Shown piece after piece: positions 52,669-62,194 of a stretch of DNA of 64,000 bases. Source of the DNA: Paenibacillus mellifer (lineage in GTDB: Bacteria > Bacillota > Bacilli > Paenibacillales > Paenibacillaceae); the NCBI RefSeq assembly GCF_023195895.1, contig NZ_JALPRK010000009.1:1-64000 (forward strand), written 5' to 3'. The first letter of the stretch is position 1. The number at the start of each line of letters is the position of its first letter. Below the pieces are notes generated by a model, which did not search any database, had not been told where the DNA came from, and saw only the letters and a list, made by a program, of their open reading frames with translations. A program made the position numbers and the translations under genes.

Positions 52669-53483
52669 TAGGTTTCCTCTATGGGGATATGTATTTCCAA
52701 GAACGAACGTTTTGTCCCTTCATGATTTTCGGTTAACATTAACCGTCCGGTCGCCGCACCGGAAATCACATATTGATGTTCAGCCATATAATTCAGCATA
52801 AATCGAAACGTCTCTATGGCAAAGTGCTCGTTCTGAGGAGCCAAAATCACGGATGACACACAGCGGGACGGCGGGATGTACTCCAGATGCTCATCAAGTC
52901 CAATCCCGAGTTCACACACTTCGTCTTCCGAAATGGACAAGCCCCAGCTGTAATCTAACAGCTCCGCCTCCGATTCGATGGATTCCCGCTCGATGCGAAA
53001 GCAATAAAACGAGTAAGGCAGCAGCTCCATCAAGGTATTTATGGTGCATTCCAACCCTTTCGTGTTCAGCAAATCGTTCTTGTCCGTTTGCTTCAATCGG
53101 TAAAGTCCCGGCCTGTCCACTAGCTTGCACTCATAAAGCCGACGCTTCATGCTCTGAACTTCCCGGCTCAGATCGCCCAGTTTATGCAGCAGCATCGTGC
53201 TTTTGCGGATCTGTTCCTCCAGCTCCTGCTTACTGTTCTCCATTTTATCGAGAATGTCGTCTAGAGAGGCATTTTGAATCAGACCCGCTACATCCTGCAG
53301 CGGAATTTGCAGACTTCGATACCACCGGCTCATCAACAGATCCCGGGCGTCCAGGTCGTTGAAATAACGGTAACTGTTGTTATGGTCCTTCACCGGTCTA
53401 ACGATGTCGTGCTTCTCATACAGCCTCAGCGTATCCCGGGTGATCCCCAGCAGCGAGGAAAACTCGCCAATACAATACTTCAT
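52665..53483 (-). CDS. MerR-family activator with C-terminal effector domain
   Basis: A 272-aa regulator. The MerR winged helix (about residues 1-70: YCIGEFSSLLGITRDTLRLY, then YRYFNDLDARDLL) is followed by a dimerising coiled coil (about 85-120) and a C-terminal domain of about 150 aa with an alpha/beta look (FAIETFRFMLNYMAEHQYVI, SFLEIHIPIEETY), similar to GyrI-like multidrug-sensing domains. Scattered Cys do not form a metal site. It is directly upstream of the flavoreductase gene and its stop codon overlaps that promoter, so it is the probable activator. A small organic effector is inferred. Confidence 0.9.
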   Translation of the reverse strand: MKYCIGEFSSLLGITRDTLRLYEKHDIVRPVKDHNNSYRYFNDLDARDLLMSRWYRSLQIPLQDVAGLIQNASLDDILDKMENSKQELEEQIRKSTMLLHKLGDLSREVQSMKRRLYECKLVDRPGLYRLKQTDKNDLLNTKGLECTINTLMELLPYSFYCFRIERESIESEAELLDYSWGLSISEDEVCELGIGLDEHLEYIPPSRCVSSVILAPQNEHFAIETFRFMLNYMAEHQYVISGAATGRLMLTENHEGTKRSFLEIHIPIEETY

Positions 53484-53584
53484 GATCCTTCCCTCCCTGC
53501 GGTTTTTCGCTTCCGCAATCCTATTGCACCCCTACTCTTCTATGATACGAAAGGGGAAGGTCATCAAGATATGGAAATGTTCAC

Positions 53585-53612
53585 ATGAAAAAAGGTCCCC
53601 GCAGGGACCGGA
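53585..53612 (-). terminator. sigG terminator
   Basis: Minus strand: GGTCCC, 4-nt loop, GGGACC, then TTTTTT. It lies 4 bp past the sigG stop. Confidence 0.85.
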
Positions 53613-53613
53613 C

Positions 53614-54396
53614 TTACGACTTCACATGCTTTTGCATTTGTAAAATGGCGGATTTCTCGAGCCTGGACACTTGGGCCTGGGAGATCCCGATTTCGTCGGC
53701 AACCTCCATTTGCGTTTTCCCCTCGAAGAAACGCATGGACAAGATCATCTTCTCACGGCGGCCTAACCGCTGCAACGCTTCGCGCAAGGCGATTTCCTCG
53801 ATCCAGGAAACGTCCTTGTTCTTGTCATCGCTGATTTGGTCCATCACGTAGATCGGGTCACCGCCATCATGGTAGATCGGTTCGAACAAGGAGACCGGGT
53901 CCTGGATGGCGTCGAGGGCAAAGACGACGTCCTCCTTCGGCAAACCTAATGCCTCGGAGATTTCAAAAATCGTGGGTTCGCGCGAGTTTTGGTTGGTCAG
54001 GTTGTCCCGCATTTGCAGCGCCTTGTAGGCGATATCGCGCAGGCTGCGGGAGACGCGGATCGGATTGTTGTCCCGCAGGTAACGCCGGATTTCCCCGATG
54101 ATCATCGGCACGGCGTAAGTGGAGAATTTAACATTCTGCGATAAATCGAAATTATCGATGGCTTTCATGAGTCCGATGCAGCCAACCTGAAACAGGTCGT
54201 CCACATACTCCCCCCGATTATTGAACCGCTGGATGACGCTCAGCACGAGTCTCAGATTGCCATTTACTAACTTTTCTCTGGCTGATCTTACGTGGTCCTG
54301 CTGCAACGAGTGGAACAATTCACGCATTTCCGCATTGGTTAGAACGGGCAATTTTGCGGTATCGACACCGCAAATTTCGACTTTGTTTCGGGTCAT
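53614..54396 (-). CDS. sigG: Sporulation sigma factor G
   Basis: Late forespore sigma factor (260 aa). Region 2 (DLFQVGCIGLMKAIDNFD, FSTYAVPMIIGEIRRYLRD) and region 4 (EGKTQMEVADEIGISQAQVS) are intact, and the N-terminal MTRNKVEICGVDTAKLPVL is SigG-specific. ATG 54396 has GGGAGG at 9 nt. It lies 141 bp after sigE; read-through from spoIIG and its own forespore promoter are both likely. Confidence 0.97.
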   Translation of the reverse strand: MTRNKVEICGVDTAKLPVLTNAEMRELFHSLQQDHVRSAREKLVNGNLRLVLSVIQRFNNRGEYVDDLFQVGCIGLMKAIDNFDLSQNVKFSTYAVPMIIGEIRRYLRDNNPIRVSRSLRDIAYKALQMRDNLTNQNSREPTIFEISEALGLPKEDVVFALDAIQDPVSLFEPIYHDGGDPIYVMDQISDDKNKDVSWIEEIALREALQRLGRREKMILSMRFFEGKTQMEVADEIGISQAQVSRLEKSAILQMQKHVKS

Positions 54397-54429
54397 CGTG
54401 TCTAAACCTCCCAAGGAGAAACTAATGAA

Positions 54430-54459
54430 CAGTATCTCCCGGGACTGCATTTTTATTCC
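54430..54459 (-). promoter_or_regulatory. Candidate sigma-F/G promoter of sigG
   Basis: Minus strand: GGAATA (54454-54459), 17-bp spacer, GATACTG (54430-54436), against TGAATA and CATACTA for forespore sigma factors. It lies about 35 nt upstream of the start codon. Confidence 0.45.
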
Positions 54460-54537
54460 GCTGTCCTCTCTCCATAACAAAGCCGAAATCACGAAACCGC
54501 TTCAATATTGAATCCGCTGACGGGATGAATAAAACGC

Positions 54538-55260
54538 TTAGACCATCTTGTTAAATTCCTTGCGCAGCCTTTTAATAATTCGTTTCTCCAGACGCGAAAT
54601 ATAGGATTGCGAAATCCCAAGCAGATCCGCCACATCCTTCTGTGTTTTCTCATCCCCGTCGACCAGACCGAACCGCAGCTCCATAATCATGCGTTCCCGC
54701 TCGGTCAATTTGTCGAGCGCTTTGTGCAGCAGCTTACGATCTACCTGCTCTTCGATGTTACGGTAGATCGTGTCGTTCTCTGTGCCTAACACGTCGGAGA
54801 GCAACAACTCATTGCCGTCCCAATCGATGTTAAGCGGCTCATCAAAGCTCACTTCGGTGCGAATTTTGCTGTTCCGGCGCAAGTACATCAGAATTTCGTT
54901 TTCGATACAACGAGAAGCGTACGTGGCCAGCTTGATCTTCTTCTCCGGGTCAAAGGTATTCACCGCTTTAATCAACCCGATCGCACCAATGGATACCAAG
55001 TCTTCGATGTTGATCCCCGTATTCTCAAACTTCCTGGCGATATAAACGACGAGCCGCAGGTTGCGCTCAATCAGCATAGCCCGAATCGCCGAATCACCGC
55101 TGGGCAGCCGCTGAAGCAGGTATTCCTCTTCTTCACGCGTCAAGGGAGGTGGCAGCGCTTCGCTCCCCCCGATATAGTAGATTTCTTCGCTTTTTAACCC
55201 AAAAAGAAACAGCAGCCGGTAATACTGCAGCTGCAGCATCATTTTCCACTTTACATGCAT
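54538..55260 (-). CDS. sigE: Sporulation sigma factor E (pro-SigE)
   Basis: Early mother-cell sigma factor (240 aa), made as a precursor. The N-terminal hydrophobic pro-sequence ([20 protein letters not shown]) that SpoIIGA cuts is present, followed by region 2 ([39 protein letters not shown]) and region 4 ([20 protein letters not shown]). It starts 19 nt after spoIIGA. Confidence 0.98.
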   Translation of the reverse strand: MHVKWKMMLQLQYYRLLFLFGLKSEEIYYIGGSEALPPPLTREEEEYLLQRLPSGDSAIRAMLIERNLRLVVYIARKFENTGINIEDLVSIGAIGLIKAVNTFDPEKKIKLATYASRCIENEILMYLRRNSKIRTEVSFDEPLNIDWDGNELLLSDVLGTENDTIYRNIEEQVDRKLLHKALDKLTERERMIMELRFGLVDGDEKTQKDVADLLGISQSYISRLEKRIIKRLRKEFNKMV

Positions 55261-55279
55261 GATTTCGTGTCCTCCTAAG

Positions 55280-56251
55280 TTACGTTCCCGTTTTACGAAT
55301 GGTGTCTGTGCTTTCTTTCGTCTCCGCCGAGTCTAGCAGTGCGGGATGAACGATCGCCCGGTAAGTCCCTTCCGTCGATAATCGCCCCCCGTCTAAGCCG
55401 ATCAGCACCCGAGTTGAACGATGTTCCCGTCCTTCCAGTCGCACCGTCACCTCATCGGGCTTGAGTGCCAGCATAAACTGCGTGCCTTTATTAATCCCCC
55501 GGTAGGGAACCAGGCGCAGCCGCTCCGGCCAGGGAAAATCTCCGGCTTCCGTCAACTCCAGGATGAGGTTGTCCGCACGCTCGTCAGCCAGCTTGCCCCG
55601 ATACGATGGGGGAAGAACCCGCTCCCAAAGCGAGGCTTCCATCACCGTAACCGGCAGCCGGCTAAGCGGATCGGATAACTGATTGCCTGTGTCAATCAAT
55701 CCCGTGCAGGTAATCGTCACATCGCCGACTCGAACCTCCAGCTCAGCCATAAAGGAGTGAATCCGCTCCTGCCGTTCGCGAGCATCCATCACCCGCTTAA
55801 ACCACCACAAAATGACAACAAAACAAACCAGAATAAACAACGCCCCGATTTTGATTGAAAACGAAAGCCCGCCGGATGCCGAATACCAAATCCCACTCCA
55901 GATTTCCCCGGAGTCCTGCAGCAAGTAATGCACACCCAGAATCCCGCCGGCCGCCGCAAAATTGACAATATAAAAGGCTCCCATATTCCGTAAGGAGTTT
56001 TGCAAACTTCCAAATCCGAACGCGATCCAGAGCATCGCGACAGAGAATAGAAACTTAACCAGAAACGTGTACAGAAACGAGAGCTCCGGCAAAAACATCA
56101 TAACGACGTACATCGCTCCAACTCCCGCCGATAAGGCCAGCCGCCAGAGGATGATCTTTTGCTTCCGCATCCAAGCCGTGACCAGGAGCAAGCTTGCATC
56201 GATCAATAGGTTCATCAAGAATAGGAGATCGATATAGACAACCAACGGCAT
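55280..56251 (-). CDS. spoIIGA: SpoIIGA, pro-SigE protease
   Basis: Membrane-embedded aspartic protease (323 aa) that activates SigE after a forespore signal (SpoIIR). Five hydrophobic segments (about residues 1-150) are followed by a protease domain with the catalytic Asp in [18 protein letters not shown]. It is first in the spoIIG operon with sigE; candidate Spo0A sites lie upstream. Confidence 0.95.
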   Translation of the reverse strand: MPLVVYIDLLFLMNLLIDASLLLVTAWMRKQKIILWRLALSAGVGAMYVVMMFLPELSFLYTFLVKFLFSVAMLWIAFGFGSLQNSLRNMGAFYIVNFAAAGGILGVHYLLQDSGEIWSGIWYSASGGLSFSIKIGALFILVCFVVILWWFKRVMDARERQERIHSFMAELEVRVGDVTITCTGLIDTGNQLSDPLSRLPVTVMEASLWERVLPPSYRGKLADERADNLILELTEAGDFPWPERLRLVPYRGINKGTQFMLALKPDEVTVRLEGREHRSTRVLIGLDGGRLSTEGTYRAIVHPALLDSAETKESTDTIRKTGT

Positions 56252-56303
56252 TCACCTGCCTGGGTAGATGGTTATCAGTATAAAGAGAATGGAAGGTAAA
56301 GTC

Positions 56304-56343
56304 TGTCTAAAATTGAAAGTAGAATGCCACTATTTTTGTCGAC
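56304..56343 (-). promoter_or_regulatory. Candidate Spo0A boxes upstream of spoIIGA
   Basis: TTTGTCGAC (56335-56343), one mismatch from TTTGTCGAA, and TGTCTAA (56304-56310), one mismatch from TGTCGAA, both in the 125-bp region between ftsZ and spoIIGA. This mirrors the Spo0A-activated spoIIG promoter of Bacillus. Sequence match only. Confidence 0.45.
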
Positions 56344-56376
56344 ATAGAGGGAGAGATTCGCGTAATCACGGGATAG

Positions 56377-56413
56377 AAAAAAGACCTTGTCCCATACTCG
56401 GGTCAAGGTCTTG
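56377..56413 (-). terminator. ftsZ terminator
   Basis: Minus strand: AAGACCTTG paired with CAAGGTCTT around a 14-nt loop that includes ACCC/GGGA pairing, then TTTTTT. Confidence 0.88.
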
Positions 56414-56438
56414 GGGAAGACGTTTAAAGACTTATAAC

Positions 56439-57554
56439 CTATTCGTTGTTGTTCCGCGAACGGTTACGGAGAAACGTCGGAATATCCAGTTGGTCACCGC
56501 TAGGCTGGTTGCCAAACGGTCTCAGCGTGGAAGCCTGACGGGAATCCTGCGGCTCTGGCGCGCCAGGAGCAGAGGCAGCCGGCTTGCGATTAGGCAACGG
56601 CTTGTTCTCAAAACCCGTGGCGATTACCGTCACTTTGATTTCTTCCTTCATATTCTCGTCAATGATCGCACCAAAGATCATGTTCACTTCCGGATCGGAA
56701 GCGGAAATCACGATTTCGGCAGCTTCATTCACTTCATACAGGGACAAGTTGCCCCCGCCGGTAATGTTCATAATAACGCCGCGTGCGCCTTCGATCGAAG
56801 TCTCCAGCAACGGGCTCATGATCGCTTTACGCGCTGCTTCAGCCGCACGGTTCTCGCCGGTTGCAAGACCGATACCCATCAATGCGGATCCGCGTTCGGT
56901 CATGATCGTCTTCACGTCGGCAAAGTCGAGGTTGATCAGACCCGGTACGGCGATCAGGTCGGAAATCCCTTGCACCGCCTGACGCAATACGTTGTCCGCT
57001 TCACGGAATGCTTCCAACATCGGCGTCTTCTTGTCAACGATCTCAAGCAAGCGATCGTTCGGGATTACGATTAGTGTATCGACCTTCTCCTTCAAGGCTT
57101 CGATACCCAATTCCGCTTGCGAAGAGCGCTTACGTCCTTCAAAAGTGAACGGACGTGTCACGACGCCAACCGTCAGCGCGCCGCATTCTCTGGCGATTTC
57201 GGCAATCACCGGCGCCGCGCCGGTTCCGGTGCCCCCGCCCATACCGGCGGTTACGAACACCATATCCGCGCCTTTCAGCGTATTAGCGATCAAATCACGG
57301 GACTCTTCCGCTGCTTTCTTGCCGACATCCGGATTGGCACCGGCGCCGAGACCGCGGGTAAGCTTGTCCCCAATTTGCAATTTATGTTCGGACTTGGCCA
57401 AATGCAGTGCTTGAGCGTCCGTATTGACCGTAATAAATTCCACGCCTTGCACGCCATTTTCGATCATCCGGTTCACGGCGTTGCTACCGCCGCCGCCAAC
57501 CCCGATCACCTTGATCTGTGCCAAGCTCTCCATTTCGAAATCAAATTCCAACAT
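56439..57554 (-). CDS. ftsZ: FtsZ cell-division GTPase
   Basis: Tubulin-like GTPase (371 aa) forming the Z ring. The tubulin signature [14 protein letters not shown] is at about residues 104-117, [19 protein letters not shown] near the start, and the C-terminal binding peptide [10 protein letters not shown] at the end, which docks to FtsA and SepF, both encoded nearby. ATG 57554 follows GGGGGAG; the family start MLEFDFE agrees. Confidence 0.98.
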   Translation of the reverse strand: MLEFDFEMESLAQIKVIGVGGGGSNAVNRMIENGVQGVEFITVNTDAQALHLAKSEHKLQIGDKLTRGLGAGANPDVGKKAAEESRDLIANTLKGADMVFVTAGMGGGTGTGAAPVIAEIARECGALTVGVVTRPFTFEGRKRSSQAELGIEALKEKVDTLIVIPNDRLLEIVDKKTPMLEAFREADNVLRQAVQGISDLIAVPGLINLDFADVKTIMTERGSALMGIGLATGENRAAEAARKAIMSPLLETSIEGARGVIMNITGGGNLSLYEVNEAAEIVISASDPEVNMIFGAIIDENMKEEIKVTVIATGFENKPLPNRKPAASAPGAPEPQDSRQASTLRPFGNQPSGDQLDIPTFLRNRSRNNNE

Positions 57555-57610
57555 ACTCTTCCATCTCCCCCTCAATATGCATGGATGGCCCGTGCATCAT
57601 TCCTAAACCA

Positions 57611-58861
57611 CTATATAAATTCGCTAAACAAATTCTTAAGTCGTTCCATCAAACCCGTCTTCCGAGCGGTTTCCTGCGGTCCCGGCGCTTTGCTCCGGTT
57701 CGCGTTCTTCTTGGGACTTGCGCTGCTGCGGACCCGTATGTTCTTGATGACCTTCTGCAAAATCCCTACCCCGCCGGTAAAAGCTGGATCCCGGACGCCG
57801 ATGAAATCCGGCACGGCAATCCGTACGGAGGCTTCCAGCTCCTGCTGCGCGATCTTAAGCAGTCCCGGCATAGACACGGTTCCGCCGATGAGGATATATC
57901 CTCCCGGTTGCTCACTGTAGCCAAGACGTTTCACTTCTTGACGAATCAGCTGAAAGATCTCTTGTACGCGAGGCTCCGCAATGGCGGCCAGATCCTCCTG
58001 CGTAAACTCCTTGTCCACATTGCTTCCGATCCGCGTCACCTTGAAGGTCACGTCCGACGCCGCGTCCTCGATTGCTGCGCAACCGTATTTCAGCTTCGCC
58101 TTTTCCGCGTGGTCCGTCAACGTCCGGAGCCCGTAAGCAATGTCGTTTGTTATAAATTCTCCCCCAATCGGAAGCGTGGATGTCGCTACGATCGTGCCGC
58201 TTTCGAATACAGCGATCGTTGTGGAGCCCGCACCGATATCCACCAGGACGGATCCCATCGTTTTTTCGTCTTTCGACAACGCCAGCTGTCCCGATGCTAA
58301 CGACAGCAGTACCAGATCACGAACCTTAAGCCCGGCCTTCTCCACACAGCGAAGCAAGTTATGAATCGCCGTTTTGGATCCGGTAACAATCGTCGCTTCA
58401 ACTTCCAGTCGTACGCCGATCATCCCCCGCGGGTCCGAAATCCCTTCCAGACCGTCCACGATATACTGCTTGGCTACAACATCGATAATCTCGCGCTCCG
58501 GCGGCAACGCAATAACTTCAGCTGCCTTAAGGACACGTTCGATGTCCTCTTCACCGATTTCTCGGTCTTCGTTCTGTACGGCTACAACCCCGTGGCTCGT
58601 TTGGAGTCCGATGTGATTTCCCGAAATGCCGACATACACTTCCGATATCTGAATATCTACCATCCGTTCCGCATGATCCACAGCGCTGCGAATCGATTGT
58701 ACCGTCTGGTCAATATCTACAATCGCGCCTTTTCGTATTCCTTCCGAGTCGGCAGATCCAACCCCAATAATATTAAAGGTTCCATTACTAATTTCCCCAA
58801 TAATAGCACGAACTTTGGATGTACCGATGTCCAAACTAACAATGATGTCATTGTTGCTCAA
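57611..58861 (-). CDS. ftsA: FtsA, actin-like FtsZ anchor
   Basis: An actin-fold ATPase (416 aa) that anchors FtsZ to the membrane. The phosphate-binding loop VSLDIGTSKVRAIIGE, the SHS2/1C domain, SVLVDIGAGSTTIAVFESG and the C-terminal amphipathic helix (GLMERLKNLFSEFI) are present. It lies 56 nt before ftsZ. Confidence 0.97.
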   Translation of the reverse strand: MSNNDIIVSLDIGTSKVRAIIGEISNGTFNIIGVGSADSEGIRKGAIVDIDQTVQSIRSAVDHAERMVDIQISEVYVGISGNHIGLQTSHGVVAVQNEDREIGEEDIERVLKAAEVIALPPEREIIDVVAKQYIVDGLEGISDPRGMIGVRLEVEATIVTGSKTAIHNLLRCVEKAGLKVRDLVLLSLASGQLALSKDEKTMGSVLVDIGAGSTTIAVFESGTIVATSTLPIGGEFITNDIAYGLRTLTDHAEKAKLKYGCAAIEDAASDVTFKVTRIGSNVDKEFTQEDLAAIAEPRVQEIFQLIRQEVKRLGYSEQPGGYILIGGTVSMPGLLKIAQQELEASVRIAVPDFIGVRDPAFTGGVGILQKVIKNIRVRSSASPKKNANRSKAPGPQETARKTGLMERLKNLFSEFI

Positions 58862-59103
58862 GCCCCTGGCACCTCCTATTTCCCCATCAAATATACTTAC
58901 CGTGTTAGATTCACTATCTACTTAATTCAACGCCATTTAACCTTTCCCTCTTTTTTCTACAAATTTTTTGACTTCCAAGTTTTACATCCAATAGGCGGAA
59001 GTTCGTGATCCTACAGAATAGGATCCTGGCCATATCTGCAAAATTAGAAGAAAAAAGAGGGAGAACGCCAACTAGCCCATAAAATGTATTTTAACATTGT
59101 TTT

Positions 59104-59871
59104 TCAATCATGAGTAGTATCATTTTGTCCATCGTTCGCGTCCTCCTCCGCGGAGTACGGAACGTAAGAATCGGCATCAAGCAGGGTCAGCTTGCCGGGG
59201 TCTTGGGTTTGCAGAATTTCGTTCATGTATTCCGCTTTCTTAGCCAGAAGTGAGATCGCCGAGATGATTTCAAATTTGGACCTTGTGTACAGCTTAATCC
59301 GGTCCGGATAGGACAATGTCGGCGAAGGAACGATCTCGGAAATATCGGCGGTCAGCTCGTCCGGGATTTGCGACAACGTTCGGCAAAGTTTGACCAAGCT
59401 TTCGTCATCGGCCTTCCATCCCGTCAAGATCGGCTTGTCCACCGGCATGGAACCGTCCTTGAGCTCGATTCGCGTCCCGTTGGCGAGCAACCCTTGCAGT
59501 ATGCCTTCCGCCGTCAACTCATAAGCCGCGATCGGATATTCCTCAATCCGAATCTTCACGCCGCCGGGAAAAGACTTGTCCACCTTCGCTTGCTGCACCG
59601 AAGGAATCTCCTCCAACTTGCGGGCGATATGATCCGCGCTGACCGCAAAGAACGGAGAACCGACCTGAAGACCGGAAACTCCCAAGAGTTCCGCTTCGGT
59701 AGTATACGTATTGCCTTCAAACGTAATCACGGAAATTTTACTAAGGGATGAACGGAAAAATAAGACACACAACAAGGCGAGGAACAACAAGATCAGAATA
59801 GTTTTGATTTTCCGGCCGCTTTTCTTCTTGGGCGCGGGTTCTTTTAGGACGGGTACGTTTGCTTTTGACAT
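59104..59871 (-). CDS. divIB: DivIB/FtsQ division protein
   Basis: A single-pass membrane protein of the divisome (255 aa). Cytoplasmic basic tail (about residues 1-25), one transmembrane segment (TILILLFLALLCVLFF), a POTRA domain (KISVITFEGNTYTTEAELLG) and an FtsQ/beta domain. ATG 59871 has GGAG at 8 nt. A 242-nt gap separates it from ftsA; the Bacillus genes ylxW, ylxX and sbp are missing there. Confidence 0.93.
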   Translation of the reverse strand: MSKANVPVLKEPAPKKKSGRKIKTILILLFLALLCVLFFRSSLSKISVITFEGNTYTTEAELLGVSGLQVGSPFFAVSADHIARKLEEIPSVQQAKVDKSFPGGVKIRIEEYPIAAYELTAEGILQGLLANGTRIELKDGSMPVDKPILTGWKADDESLVKLCRTLSQIPDELTADISEIVPSPTLSYPDRIKLYTRSKFEIISAISLLAKKAEYMNEILQTQDPGKLTLLDADSYVPYSAEEDANDGQNDTTHD

Positions 59872-59991
59872 GTCATTTCTCCGCAACTTTCTGAATAAGT
59901 ATTACAAAGCCTATTATCCCCTCCATGGGGAGGGGACAAAAGTTTAGGGCTATCGCCAAGGAAGGTTCGCGATACAGTCAGCCTTGGGATG

Positions 59992-61272
59992 TTAAGCCAG
60001 ATCCAACTGCCGCATGGCGGGAGATTCGCGGCGCACCACGCCTCCTAAACGCTGAAACATCGTTTCAATCCGATCGTAACCGCGGTCGATATGATGAACC
60101 TGTTCGACTACCGTTTGGCCTTGGGCCGCCAAACCGGCGATGACCAACGCCGCCCCTGCACGCAAGTCGGTCGCTTCCACGGTCGCGCCGTAAAGCCGGG
60201 GAACCCCGCGAATAAACGCCGAATTCAAATCCACCGTAATATCGGCCCCCATGCGGACAAGCTCATCAACATGCTTGAACCGGCCTTCGAACACCGTCTC
60301 CTTCATGACGCTCAGACCCTCCGCTAAAGATAACAACACCATCACCTGAGATTGCAAGTCGGTAGGAAAGGACGGGTATGGTGAGGTGACAATCCGTTCC
60401 ACCGCTTTGGGACGGCCTGCACTGCTCAACGTTATTATATCATCCGTCACTCCGATTTGAACACCGGCCCTCTTCAGCACATGCAGCAGAGATACCAAAT
60501 GCGAAGGATTGCTATGGGTCAAAGTGACGCTGCCGCGAGTTGCGGCGACGGCGATCAGCGCAGTACCCGCAACGATCCGATCTGGGATAATCTCATAGTC
60601 ACAAGGGAACAGTCGTTCCACACCTCTAACCGTAATCGTGTCGGTCCCCGCGCCGATAATGCTTGCGCCCATAGCATTCAAAAAGTTCTGCAAATCTTGA
60701 ATTTCCGGCTCCCGCGCTGCATTGGTAATAATGGTGGTTCCTTCGGCCAACGCAGCAGCCATCATAATGTTCTCCGTCGCGCCAACGCTGGGGAAATCCA
60801 GATGGATGTCAGTGCCTACTAACTTGCCGGCCCTGCACCAAATTTGCTGATCATACTCCTCAATCTTCGCTCCTAAAGCTTCAAGTCCCTTCAAATGCAG
60901 ATCGATTTTCCGTTCCCCGATCGCACACCCGCCCGGTTGATAGATACGCACTTCTCCGAAACGGGCAAGCAGCGGCCCCATCAAAAAGATAGAAGATCGC
61001 ATCTGTTTCATCAAATCTTCCGGCACATGGCTGGAATCCGCTCCTGATGTATCGACGGTCACCGTATCTCCCAAATGGACGGCTCTGCAGCCTAGTCGAC
61101 CGAGAATGCCTAACATGACATCAATATCGAGCAGGCGGGGGACATTTCGAAGTTGTACTTTGCCTTCCGCCAGCAGCGATGCGGCCAGAATCGGCAGTGC
61201 GGCATTTTTCGCTCCATGGATACGAATGGTTCCTGATAGGGGTTTCCCGCCTTCGATCACCAATTTGTCCAA
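59992..61272 (-). CDS. murA: UDP-GlcNAc enolpyruvyltransferase
   Basis: First committed step of peptidoglycan synthesis: transfers enolpyruvate from PEP to UDP-GlcNAc. The 426-aa protein has LSGTIRIHGAKNAALPILAA and the catalytic Cys loop QPGGCAIGERKIDLHL, the fosfomycin target; the usual ARPVD is ERKID here. The start is TTG 61272 behind GGAGGTGAT, 16 nt after murB. Placement between murB and divIB differs from Bacillus, where both murA copies lie elsewhere. Confidence 0.96.
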   Translation of the reverse strand: MDKLVIEGGKPLSGTIRIHGAKNAALPILAASLLAEGKVQLRNVPRLLDIDVMLGILGRLGCRAVHLGDTVTVDTSGADSSHVPEDLMKQMRSSIFLMGPLLARFGEVRIYQPGGCAIGERKIDLHLKGLEALGAKIEEYDQQIWCRAGKLVGTDIHLDFPSVGATENIMMAAALAEGTTIITNAAREPEIQDLQNFLNAMGASIIGAGTDTITVRGVERLFPCDYEIIPDRIVAGTALIAVAATRGSVTLTHSNPSHLVSLLHVLKRAGVQIGVTDDIITLSSAGRPKAVERIVTSPYPSFPTDLQSQVMVLLSLAEGLSVMKETVFEGRFKHVDELVRMGADITVDLNSAFIRGVPRLYGATVEATDLRAGAALVIAGLAAQGQTVVEQVHHIDRGYDRIETMFQRLGGVVRRESPAMRQLDLA

Positions 61273-61288
61273 TGTATCACCTCCGAGT

Positions 61289-62194
61289 TTACCGTTCACC
61301 CACGAAGAAGACCTCCGGCACCAGCGCCACGTCGAACTTGCCTTGGACGGTGGCCTTAACTTGCTCCATGAGCGCAAGAACGTCCTCTGCTGTCGCTTGC
61401 CCGGTATTGACGATGAAATTGGCGTGCAGCGTGGATACTTCAGCCCCGCCGACTTTCGTCCCTTTGAGTCCCGCCGCTTCGATCAGCCTCGCGGCATGAT
61501 CTCCTGGGGGATTGCGAAACACACTGCCTGCGCAAGGCTGCGTCAGCGGCTGCGTTTTACGACGGCGATCCTTGTAGGCCGCCATGGCCGCCGCGACTTC
61601 CAGCCGATCGCCCGCGGCAAGCGAAAAACATGCCTGTGCCACGATCCCTCGCTGTTCATGCAGGACGGAATGCCGGTAGGCAAACTTCATATCCTCCGCA
61701 GTGTATGTGACCAATTCACCTGTCTCCAGAACAATGTCAGCGGATTTAAATATACGTGACACATCGGACCCATGAGCACCGGCATTCATATAGACGGCGC
61801 CGCCGACCGTACCCGGGATTCCCCCGGCAAATTCCAGCCCGGTTAATCCTTCTTTGCCCGCCATGATGCTTAGTCGGACGACAGACGCGCCGCCTCCGGC
61901 GCAAACTTCCGCACCCGAGAAAGCAATCTGTTCCAGCCCAGCCCCCAACCGAATAACGCAGCCTCGGATGCCCTTGTCAGATACAAGGAGATTGGAACCT
62001 TTCCCGATGATCATCCACGGAATCCCCTCCGCATAGAGCAGACGCATCAGCTCCGCAAGCTGCTGGGAATTCTCCGGAACGACCATCGCGTCCGCCGGTC
62101 CGCCGATCTTCCATGTTGTATACTTTGACATCGGCTCATTCGGCAAGACCTCCAAGGCTTCCAGCCTGGTCAAATGTGATATCCACTGCTGCAT
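61289..62194 (-). CDS. murB: UDP-N-acetylenolpyruvoylglucosamine reductase
   Basis: NADPH- and FAD-dependent reductase (301 aa) forming UDP-MurNAc. FAD-binding blocks KYTTWKIGGPADAMVVP and IIGKGSNLLVSDKGIRG, the catalytic Ser/Arg region CAGSVFRNPPGDHAARLIE and LHANFIVN are typical of the type IIa enzyme. It precedes murA, so the two consecutive enzymes are coupled. Confidence 0.97.
   Translation of the reverse strand: MQQWISHLTRLEALEVLPNEPMSKYTTWKIGGPADAMVVPENSQQLAELMRLLYAEGIPWMIIGKGSNLLVSDKGIRGCVIRLGAGLEQIAFSGAEVCAGGGASVVRLSIMAGKEGLTGLEFAGGIPGTVGGAVYMNAGAHGSDVSRIFKSADIVLETGELVTYTAEDMKFAYRHSVLHEQRGIVAQACFSLAAGDRLEVAAAMAAYKDRRRKTQPLTQPCAGSVFRNPPGDHAARLIEAAGLKGTKVGGAEVSTLHANFIVNTGQATAEDVLALMEQVKATVQGKFDVALVPEVFFVGER

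Noticed and set aside
59017-59035. Hairpin GATCCTA/TAGGATC between ftsA and divIB as terminator
   Set aside because: No T run follows on the minus strand, and ftsA-ftsZ are expected to be reached by read-through.
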